NCBI GenBank assembly: GCA_009699915.1
Contig: WLNG01000100.1
Span: 1-5,829 of the forward strand
Reading direction: 5' to 3'
Source: Actinomycetota bacterium
GTDB lineage: Bacteria > Actinomycetota > Thermoleophilia > Solirubrobacterales > Solirubrobacteraceae
DNA length: 5,829 nt
The notes below the pieces were generated by a model, which had not been told where the DNA came from, ran no database searches, and was given only the letters and a program-made list of their open reading frames with translations. Numbering within the stretch: position 1 is the stretch's first letter; every line of letters starts with the position of its first letter. The position numbers and the translations under genes are program-made. Shown piece after piece: positions 1-5,436 of the stretch.

Positions 1-275
1 TGCGCCTGGGCCGCGGCGTGGGCTACGCGATCGAGGCGCCGCTCGACATCCCGCCGATCTGCGGCCTGATCGGCGACCTCGGCGGGGTCTCCGACGCGGA
101 GATGTGGGAGGTCTTCAACATGGGTTGCGGGCTCGTGGCGATCACCCCCCAGGAGCATGCCGACGAGGCCGCGGCGATCCTTTCAGCCCGGCACCCGGGC
201 GCGCGCAGGATCGGGACGGTCACCGACCGACCGGGCACCGTGAGCGCGCCTGGCGGCATCGTGCTCGGCGCCTAG
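1..275 (+). CDS. purM: Phosphoribosylformylglycinamidine cyclo-ligase (AIR synthetase), C-terminal part
   Basis: This is the last ~91 codons of a gene that begins before the window; the first complete codon is at position 3 and the TAG stop is at 273-275. PurM is the cytosolic purine enzyme that closes FGAM to aminoimidazole ribonucleotide using ATP. The assignment rests on the PurM C-terminal pattern: an Arg-Leu-Gly-Arg-Gly-Val-Gly opening, the hydrophobic 'PPICGLI' stretch, then 'EMWEVFNMGCGLVAI', which matches the family's E-M-[YW]-x-x-F-N-M-G-x-G signature. A typical tail follows, with an 'ARHPGARRIGTV' segment close to the end. The in-frame GTG at 18 is an internal valine, not a start. 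Its stop overlaps the stop of the opposing gene by 4 bp. Nothing suggests damage; it is truncated only by the window edge. The family call is secure, but N-terminal and catalytic residues cannot be checked here. Confidence 0.93.
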   Translation, partial: RLGRGVGYAIEAPLDIPPICGLIGDLGGVSDAEMWEVFNMGCGLVAITPQEHADEAAAILSARHPGARRIGTVTDRPGTVSAPGGIVLGA

Positions 276-300
276 GCGAGCGACCAGAGCTCTGCGGCGA
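272..300. repeat. Distal copy of a short duplication at the dsbA-like 3' end
   Basis: This stretch consists of CTAGGCG (272-278), five extra bases (279-283) and the 17-mer CCAGAGCTCTGCGGCGA (284-300). The 17-mer and the CTAGGCG recur at 334-357. In the minus-strand protein the 17-mer encodes the second Ala-Ala-Glu-Leu-Trp. The CTAG of this copy is the stop codon of both purM and the opposing gene. Confidence 0.75.
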
Positions 301-1024
301 GCAACCGTTCCGGTCGCACGCGCCACTCGCCTGCTAGGCGCCAGAGCTCTGCGGCGACGCGCGGCGCGGACAGGCCGGTGACCGCAGCCAACTCGGGGAG
401 GCACGCGCGTCCCAGCAGACCGACCGCGCTCTCCACGTCGGGCTCGCCGCTCCACGACGGCTCCACGCCCGCCCGTAGCAGAGCCTCGCGGAGTCCTCCA
501 GGCGCGACGCGCACGTCGGCCATGAGGAAGCACGGCGTCGCCGACGCTCCGCCCGCCGCGGCGACCCGCTCGACATCGGCGCCAAAGGCCTCCACGATCG
601 CGCTCGACCGCAGCGCGATCTCAAAGCGGACGATGTCCATGCCGGGCACGGCGCGTGCCGCGGCGAGCAGGCCGTCGGCGGAGTCCTGCGGGGCGCAATC
701 GAGATGGAATCCCTCGCGCAGGCGTCGAAGCATCGGGCCGTCGAGCCCCTGCTCTGCCGCCGCCTTCACTGCCAGGCAGGCGGGGTTTGTAGATGCCGGC
801 GGCCGCTCGAGCCAGAGCCGCGGATCGACCGGCATGCCGCTCGCAGCGCTCGCCTCCAGCGCCGCACAGGCCATCTGCGGGCCGTCGGCCGGTCCGCGCC
901 CAAGGCCCGCCATCACATACTCGATGCGGAGCGTCGCGCCGAATTCCAGAGCGATCCGCCGCAGCTCCGGTTCACCCGCCCAGGACAGCGGGCAGGCCGG
1001 ATCGGTGAGGTACGCAACTGCCAC
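272..1024 (-). CDS. DsbA/SpxH-like thioredoxin-fold protein with a CPLS (degenerate CxxC) motif
   Basis: About 250 aa, predicted cytoplasmic, with no signal peptide. It opens with a beta strand and the motif D-P-A-C-P-L-S-W-A-G-E-P (residues 8-19). This matches the 'DP.CP..WA.EP' signature of the DsbA-family branch that includes FrnE-like oxidoreductases and the ClpXP adaptor SpxH/YjbH. The second cysteine of CxxC is Ser14, so a normal dithiol cycle at this site is not possible. A helical insertion follows, with 'STNPACLAVKAA' (78-89) and 'RLREGFHLDCAP' (101-112). The cis-proline loop is at 'SATPCF' (161-166). The last ~40 residues look like a small helical, winged-helix-like tail. Further cysteines lie at 53, 83, 110, 165 and 208. 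I chose GTG 1024 because a GGAG lies 11 nt upstream; GTG 1033 (three residues longer) is the alternative and could be leaderless. It is divergent to the kinase at 1052. The 3' end carries a short duplication. The family is likely; whether it is an oxidoreductase, isomerase or adaptor is unknown. Confidence 0.85.
   Translation of the reverse strand: MAVAYLTDPACPLSWAGEPELRRIALEFGATLRIEYVMAGLGRGPADGPQMACAALEASAASGMPVDPRLWLERPPASTNPACLAVKAAAEQGLDGPMLRRLREGFHLDCAPQDSADGLLAAARAVPGMDIVRFEIALRSSAIVEAFGADVERVAAAGGASATPCFLMADVRVAPGGLREALLRAGVEPSWSGEPDVESAVGLLGRACLPELAAVTGLSAPRVAAELWRLAGEWRVRPERLLAAELWSLA
334..357. repeat. Proximal copy of the same duplication
   Basis: CTAGGCG (334-340) is directly joined to the same 17-mer (341-357), giving 24 bp that match the distal copy apart from its 5-nt insertion. 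The 17-mers are 57 bp apart, a multiple of three, so both encode Ala-Ala-Glu-Leu-Trp (residues 224-228 and 243-247). The core AGAGCTCT is itself palindromic. Confidence 0.75.
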
Positions 1025-1035
1025 GCCGGACACGG

Positions 1036-1039
1036 CTCC
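1036..1039 (-). promoter_or_regulatory. Candidate ribosome binding site for the DsbA-like gene
   Basis: The minus strand reads GGAG here, 11 nt before GTG 1024 but only 2 nt before GTG 1033. The spacing favours the 1024 start. The match is short, so the support is modest. Confidence 0.35.
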
Positions 1040-1045
1040 ACAATA
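1040..1045 (-). promoter_or_regulatory. Possible -10 box (TATTGT) for the DsbA-like gene
   Basis: On the minus strand TATTGT fits the TANNNT core of a sigma-70-type -10 element and ends 6 nt before GTG 1033, the spacing seen for leaderless actinobacterial transcripts. It is one of the few AT-rich hexamers in a very GC-rich window and sits in the gap between two divergent genes. No -35 match is visible 16-18 bp further up. This is inference only, and it competes with the Shine-Dalgarno start at 1024. Confidence 0.25.
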
Positions 1046-1051
1046 CGACCG

Positions 1052-2548
1052 ATGACCGCTACGGCGGGGACACTCCTCGATGCGCGCTACCGGCTGGACG
1101 AACCGATCGGGCGCGGCGGCATGTCCACGGTCTGGCGCGCCTTCGACCTCACGCTGGAGCGCACCGTCGCCCTGAAGATGCTCCACCAGGACGTCGCCCG
1201 CGACAGCGACCAGCTCGAACGCTTCCGGCGAGAGGCCCGCGCCGTTGCGAAGGTCTCCTCGCGCTACGTCGTCGGCGTGATCGACGCCGGCGAGGCCGAC
1301 GGGACGCCGTACATCGTCCTCGAATACGTCGAGGGCGAGACGCTCAAGGACCGCATCCGCCGCGAGGGGCGTCTGGACGTGGCCGAGGCGGTCGCCTACG
1401 CGATCGAGATCGCTCGCGGGCTGCAGTCCGCCCACGATCGCGGGATCGTCCACCGCGACGTGAAGCCGCAGAACGTGCTCCTCGACCCTGAGGGCGCAGC
1501 CCGCGTGACGGACTTCGGGATCGCCCGATCGCTGACCGAGGAGGGGCTTACCGCCGACGGCCGGGTGCTCGGGACCACCGACTACGTCAGCCCGGAACAG
1601 GCGCTCGGTCACCCTGTCACGCCGCAGTCGGACCTCTATTCGCTCGGCGTCGTGCTCTTCGAGATGCTCACCGGCGACGTTCCTTTTCACGCCGAGAGCC
1701 AGGTCGCCGTGGCAATGCACCATGTGCGCGACGAGATCCCCGACGTCCAGGCGCGGCGCCCTGAGGTCTCCAGTGTGCTAGCAGCGATCCTCGACCGCGC
1801 GACGGCGAAGGACCTCGCCCTGCGGTATCACGACGCAGCATCACTCGCCGGAGACCTTGAGGATGCGCTCGCGATCGAGACCGCCCGCAGCGGGCACATC
1901 ACCGGCAAGGCGACGACGGTCTTCCAGTCGCTCCCGCGCCAGACGCGCCGGCGCGTTCCGGGCCAGGTCCAGCACCCATGGCGCTGGCTCGGCGCAATCG
2001 CGGGCATCGCGATCGTCGTCGTCGCGCTGTTCGCCATCCTCGCCCGGCAGACCGAACGTGGGACCGGGACCGGGGGCGCCACGCCGGTGAAGAACGCGGC
2101 CCCGATCTCGCTCGGTCAAGATCGCGCCCTTGCCTACGACCCCTTCGGCGATCGTACGGAGCACTCCTCGACCACCGGCGCAGTCCTCGACCGTGACCCG
2201 GCCACCAGCTGGGAGACCGAGATCTACCTGACCGGCGACCTCGGCAAGCCCGGCGTCGGGATCGCGATCGATGCGAAACCGTCGGTGGCCGCGCGCCGGC
2301 TCGCGCTGCGCACCTCCACCCCGGGGTGGACGGGGGTCGTCTACGCAGCCGCGAGTGGCGCGGCCCCACCCGCGACACTCACCGATCCTGCCTGGACGCA
2401 GGTCGCGACGATCCCCGCCACGGCAGCGAGCACGACGGTCACGCTCGACACCGGCGGAACGCGCCAGCGCTGGTATCTCATCTGGATCACCGCGCTGCCG
2501 GCCGGTCAGGACCAGGTCTCGATCAGCGAGATCTACCTCTACCGCTAG
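1052..2548 (+). CDS. Receptor serine/threonine protein kinase with extracellular discoidin-like domain
   Basis: 498 aa, single-pass membrane kinase. The N-terminal Hanks-type kinase domain (about 13-275) has all key residues: Gly loop GRGGMS 20-25, ATP-anchoring Lys42, helix-C Glu61, catalytic HRDVKPQN 134-141 with Asp136, DFG 154-156, and an activation loop ending GTTDYVSPEQ 174-183. It is therefore an active-looking RD kinase. A basic linker with PRQTRRR leads to one membrane helix at about 310-331. The outside part (about 350-498) has no PASTA repeat. It resembles a discoidin/galactose-binding-like beta sandwich: 'DRDPATSW' at 380-387, 'GVGIAID' at 401-407 and 'WYLIWITALPAG' at 474-485. 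A related domain is, as I recall, found at the C-terminus of mycobacterial MviN. ATG 1052 begins five residues before the usual pre-kinase segment; the open frame further upstream is only antisense to the neighbouring gene. No convincing Shine-Dalgarno is seen. It converges on ddl with a 15-bp gap. The ligand is unknown; a glycan is a guess. Confidence 0.93.
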   Translation: MTATAGTLLDARYRLDEPIGRGGMSTVWRAFDLTLERTVALKMLHQDVARDSDQLERFRREARAVAKVSSRYVVGVIDAGEADGTPYIVLEYVEGETLKDRIRREGRLDVAEAVAYAIEIARGLQSAHDRGIVHRDVKPQNVLLDPEGAARVTDFGIARSLTEEGLTADGRVLGTTDYVSPEQALGHPVTPQSDLYSLGVVLFEMLTGDVPFHAESQVAVAMHHVRDEIPDVQARRPEVSSVLAAILDRATAKDLALRYHDAASLAGDLEDALAIETARSGHITGKATTVFQSLPRQTRRRVPGQVQHPWRWLGAIAGIAIVVVALFAILARQTERGTGTGGATPVKNAAPISLGQDRALAYDPFGDRTEHSSTTGAVLDRDPATSWETEIYLTGDLGKPGVGIAIDAKPSVAARRLALRTSTPGWTGVVYAAASGAAPPATLTDPAWTQVATIPATAASTTVTLDTGGTRQRWYLIWITALPAGQDQVSISEIYLYR

Positions 2549-2562
2549 CCGCGCGGGCGCGG
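2549..2562. terminator. GC hairpin between convergent genes (possible bidirectional terminator)
   Basis: The segment CCGCGCGGGCGCGG is a perfect inverted repeat: six complementary pairs around GG, effectively a 5-bp stem with a 4-nt loop. It fills nearly the whole 15-bp gap between the kinase stop (2546-2548) and the ddl stop (2564-2566). No T tract follows on either strand, so it is not a canonical intrinsic terminator. Short GC palindromes also arise easily at this base composition. Confidence 0.35.
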
Positions 2563-2563
2563 G

Positions 2564-3565
2564 TCAGTAGCGATGCGCGCGCTCGGCGACGTGGCGCTCA
2601 ATCGCGAGCGTGACGAGCCGGTCGACAAGCTGGGGATACGCGAGCCCGGAGCGCTCCCACAGGTGCCCGTAGACGCTCGTCGCGGTGAATCCCGGCATCG
2701 TGTTGAGCTCGTTGAGCAGCACCTCCTCGCCGTCGACGAAGAAGTCCGCGCGGGCCAGCCCACTGCAGCCGGCGGCCCTGAAGGCCTCGGCGGCGAGCTT
2801 CATCACGCGCTCGCGTGCCGCGGCAGTGATCTGCGCGGGCACGATGAGCTCCATGCCGCCCTGCGTGTACTTCGCCTCGTAGTCGTACCACCCACCGGGC
2901 GACGCGCTCGCGAGGATCCGGATCTCACCGGGATCGCTGACCTCGGGGCTGGCGGCATGACCGAGCACCGAACACTCGATCTCGAGCCCCGGCGCCGCCG
3001 CCTCGACGATCGCCCTCGGGTCGAAGCGATGGGCCTCCTCGATCGCCGCCGACAGCTCATCCGCCGAGCTGACGCGCGTGATGCCCACCGAGGAACCGAG
3101 CCGGGCCGGCTTCACGAAAACCGGCAGGCCCAGCGCCGCAACCTCGCGCTCGACTGCAGCGCGATCGGCTGCCCAGCGATCGACATCGACCGCGGCGAAC
3201 GCAACCTGGGGCAGGCCCGCCTGGGCCATGAACTGCTTGAAGATGATCTTGTCGATGCAGATCGCGGAGGCCGCGACACCGGAGCCGACATACGGGACAT
3301 CGAGGATCTCGAGCAGGCCCTGGATCGTCCCGTCCTCTCCGTACGGGCCGTGCAGGACCGGAAAGACGACATCCGCTCCGAGCAGCCCGCGGCCAGCCTG
3401 CAGCAACGCCTGAGTCCCGTCCGCGCTCCACGTTCCATCGCGGGCGAGCTCGACCGCGATCACCTCGTGGCCGGCGCTCTCAAGGCCCTCGCGCACCGAG
3501 GCGGCGCTCCCGAGTGAGACGTCGTGCTCGGACGAGCGCCCCCCGCCGAGGACCGCGACCCTCAT
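2564..3565 (-). CDS. ddl: D-alanine--D-alanine ligase
   Basis: 333 aa, usual family length. It joins two D-alanines with ATP to make the dipeptide that MurF adds to the peptidoglycan precursor; cytosolic ATP-grasp enzyme. The N-terminus has 'GGRSSEHDVSL' (8-18) with Glu13, the residue that binds the first D-Ala amino group. PROSITE-type signature 1 is complete at 72-83 (HGPYGEDGTIQG). The ATP-binding lysines are probably Lys106 and Lys152, with Ser158/Ser159 of the serine loop after it. The omega loop has YDYEAKY (227-233), the tyrosine form expected for D-Ala-D-Ala rather than the D-Ala-D-Lac ligases of vancomycin resistance. Arg272 and the metal-binding 'NELNTMPGFT' (285-294) complete the site. 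Its ATG overlaps the upstream kinase stop in an ATGA, with AGGGG 9 nt upstream, so it is probably translated from the same mRNA as the wall genes before it. The sequence appears intact and functional. Confidence 0.97.
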   Translation of the reverse strand: MRVAVLGGGRSSEHDVSLGSAASVREGLESAGHEVIAVELARDGTWSADGTQALLQAGRGLLGADVVFPVLHGPYGEDGTIQGLLEILDVPYVGSGVAASAICIDKIIFKQFMAQAGLPQVAFAAVDVDRWAADRAAVEREVAALGLPVFVKPARLGSSVGITRVSSADELSAAIEEAHRFDPRAIVEAAAPGLEIECSVLGHAASPEVSDPGEIRILASASPGGWYDYEAKYTQGGMELIVPAQITAAARERVMKLAAEAFRAAGCSGLARADFFVDGEEVLLNELNTMPGFTATSVYGHLWERSGLAYPQLVDRLVTLAIERHVAERAHRY

Positions 3566-5436
3566 CGGCGCACACCCCTACGCACGCGAGCCGCTCCGGG
3601 GCTGGGGGTGAAGGTGCCGACACCGATCGTCACCGTCGTGCCGGGCGCAAGCTTTCCGGACTGCGGCCGCTGCTGCACGACGATTCCATCCTGGTCCTCG
3701 CTGTCGACGTCAACGGCTTCCTCGGAGACCCCCAGCCCGACCTTTGCGAGCCGGTCGAGCGCCGTCGCCTCATCATCACCGATCGTATTCGGGACGTTGA
3801 CCAGCGCAGGCTTCTTCGCGACGACGAGCCGCACCGTGGAGCCCTTCTTCGCCGTGGCGCCTGCCGCGGGGCTTTGGCTGAGCACCGTCCCCGGCTCGGC
3901 AGTCAGGTCCTCACGCTCGGTGAGCGTCACCTTGAAGCCGGCGGTGATCAACGTCGTCTGCGCGTCGGCCTGCTGCTGGCCGACGACGCTGGGAACGTCG
4001 ACCTTCTCCGGCCCCGAGGAGATCACGAGGCTGATCGTCGACCCGCGCTCGATCTGCTGGCCCACCTGTGGGCTGGTCTCGATCGCCTCGCCCTTCGGGA
4101 TGTCCTGAGAGGCCCGTTCGCGGACCCGGACCCGGAGGCCCGCGTTCTCCAGCCGTCGTCGCGCCTGCGAGCTTGAGAGTCCGGTGACGTCAGGGATCGT
4201 CACCATGCCGGGCCCATCGGAAACGGTGACAGTGACCACCGAGCCCTTGTCCGCCTTGGTGCCTCCGGCCGGATCCTGACCGATCACTTCGCCCTTCGGG
4301 CGGCTTGAGGTTTTGGGAATCTCGTCGGTCGAGAACCCTTCGCGGTCGAGAACCGATCTGGCGGTCGCGGAGTCGCTGCCCACGACAGACGGGACGACCA
4401 CCTGCTGTGCCCGGGAGAGCAGCAGCGCCACGATGACGCCGCCGACGACGAGCAGCGCGATGATCGCGAAGATCCACCAGCGTCGCGATGGTCCGTCATC
4501 GGCGGCTGCCGGCGGGGGCGGTGCAGCGTAGGCGGGCTGAGCGGGGTAGGCCGAGGTCGCCGGCGCAAGTCCGACGACCGTCGACATCGGCGCCGGGGGC
4601 GGTGCGATGCCGTCGCGTGCAGCCTCCAGTGCGTCGATGAAGGCGTCGGCATCCTCAAAGCGCGCGGTCGGCTCCTTGGCCAGCGCGCGCAGCACCACTG
4701 CCTCAAGCGCCGGTGGGACCGCCGGGTTGTGGACGCTCGGAGGGACGGGAGGCTCGGCGACCTGCTTGAGCGCGATCGAGACGGCGCTCTCGCCCTCGAA
4801 CGGGACGCGTCCGGTGAGCATCTCGTAGAGGACGATGCCGATCGAGTAGAGGTCCGACTGCGGACTGACGGCGAACCCCTGCGCCTGCTCCGGCGAGAGG
4901 TACTGGGCGGTGCCCATGATCGATCCGGTCTGCGTCATCTCCGAGGCGCCCGCACGGGCGATGCCGAAGTCGGTGACCGTCGCCGCGCCCTCCGCGTCGA
5001 TGATCACGTTGTGCGGCTTGATGTCGCGGTGGATCACGCCGCGGCGATGGGCGAAGCGCGCAGCGCGCAGGATCTGATCGGTGTAGGCGATTGCGAGTTC
5101 CGGGTCCAGCGGGGCGTACTGCTGGATGACCGCCTTAAGGGATTGGCCCTCGAGGTACTCCATCGCGATGTAGTAGGTGCCATCCCACTCGCCGCGGTCG
5201 TAGACGGCGACGATGTGCTGGTGCTGAAGGCCTGCGGCGGCCGACGCCTCGCGCCGGAAGCGCTCGACGAATTCGGGGTCCTCGGCGAATCGCCGGTAGA
5301 GAACCTTCAGCGCGATCATGCGATCGAGCTGCAGGTCGGTGGCGCAGTAGACGTCGGCCATCCCGCCGGACCCGAGGCGATGCTCGATCCGGTAACGGCC
5401 GTCGATGACGGCCGCGGGCTCCAGTCGATCGCTCAT
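3562..5436 (-). CDS. pknB: PASTA-domain serine/threonine protein kinase (PknB/StkP family)
   Basis: 624 aa, single-pass membrane receptor kinase that controls wall growth and division in Actinobacteria and Firmicutes. The kinase domain (about 15-273) has Gly loop GSGGMA 22-27, Lys44, Glu63, HRDIKPHN 136-143 with Asp138, DFG 156-158, and activation loop MTQTGSIMGTAQYLSPEQ at 167-184. Thr168 and Thr170 align by pattern with the two autophosphorylated threonines of M. tuberculosis PknB. A Pro/Ala-rich juxtamembrane stretch (277-312) precedes a membrane helix at about 320-340. Four PASTA repeats follow, near 346-410, 411-477, 478-544 and 545-608, starting VVVPSVVG, MVTIPDVTG, KVDVPSVVG and LVNVPNTIG. 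A short basic tail (617-624, RVRRGVRR) ends the protein. Start ATG 5436 overlaps the transpeptidase stop as ATGA, with GGAGAG 9 nt upstream. In the usual actinobacterial order pknB follows pbpA and often pknA; no pknA lies between them here. Confidence 0.96.
   Translation of the reverse strand: MSDRLEPAAVIDGRYRIEHRLGSGGMADVYCATDLQLDRMIALKVLYRRFAEDPEFVERFRREASAAAGLQHQHIVAVYDRGEWDGTYYIAMEYLEGQSLKAVIQQYAPLDPELAIAYTDQILRAARFAHRRGVIHRDIKPHNVIIDAEGAATVTDFGIARAGASEMTQTGSIMGTAQYLSPEQAQGFAVSPQSDLYSIGIVLYEMLTGRVPFEGESAVSIALKQVAEPPVPPSVHNPAVPPALEAVVLRALAKEPTARFEDADAFIDALEAARDGIAPPPAPMSTVVGLAPATSAYPAQPAYAAPPPPAAADDGPSRRWWIFAIIALLVVGGVIVALLLSRAQQVVVPSVVGSDSATARSVLDREGFSTDEIPKTSSRPKGEVIGQDPAGGTKADKGSVVTVTVSDGPGMVTIPDVTGLSSSQARRRLENAGLRVRVRERASQDIPKGEAIETSPQVGQQIERGSTISLVISSGPEKVDVPSVVGQQQADAQTTLITAGFKVTLTEREDLTAEPGTVLSQSPAAGATAKKGSTVRLVVAKKPALVNVPNTIGDDEATALDRLAKVGLGVSEEAVDVDSEDQDGIVVQQRPQSGKLAPGTTVTIGVGTFTPSPGAARVRRGVRR
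3575..3579 (-). promoter_or_regulatory. Ribosome binding site for ddl inside pknB
   Basis: The minus strand reads AGGGG, 9 nt upstream of the ddl ATG and within the last codons of pknB, which encode the basic tail. It supports the ATG at 3565 and re-initiation or coupled translation across the ATGA overlap. Confidence 0.5.

Noticed and set aside
18..20. GTG as a start of a small 85-aa gene
   Set aside because: The frame is open to the left edge and the residues before it fit PurM, so this is an internal valine codon.
704..1051. In-frame upstream extension of the discoidin kinase by 116 residues
   Set aside because: It is antisense to the DsbA-like gene, Arg/His/Ala-rich without domain sense, and the kinase fold begins normally a few residues after ATG 1052.
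1025..1723. Upstream extension of the DsbA-like reading frame to 483 aa
   Set aside because: The extra N-terminus is the mirror of the kinase gene; stop codons are simply rare on the opposite strand at this GC content. The thioredoxin fold starts at about 1024.
2760..3050. Possibility that the ligase is a VanA/B-type D-Ala-D-Lac enzyme
   Set aside because: The omega loop has YDYEAKY with the tyrosine of D-Ala-D-Ala ligases, and no vanH or vanX lies beside it in the window.
2573..3517. 314-aa plus-strand open frame opposite ddl
   Set aside because: Low-complexity Arg/Asp/Leu shadow with no motif; ddl on the other strand is complete with all active-site residues.
3514..4176. 220-aa plus-strand open frame opposite the PASTA repeats
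   Set aside because: Antisense mirror of the repeats; no independent coding signal or ribosome binding site seen.
3600..4400. Repeated pattern that might be a DNA repeat array
   Set aside because: The periodicity of about 65-67 codons is the protein-level PASTA repeat; the nucleotide sequences of the units have diverged.
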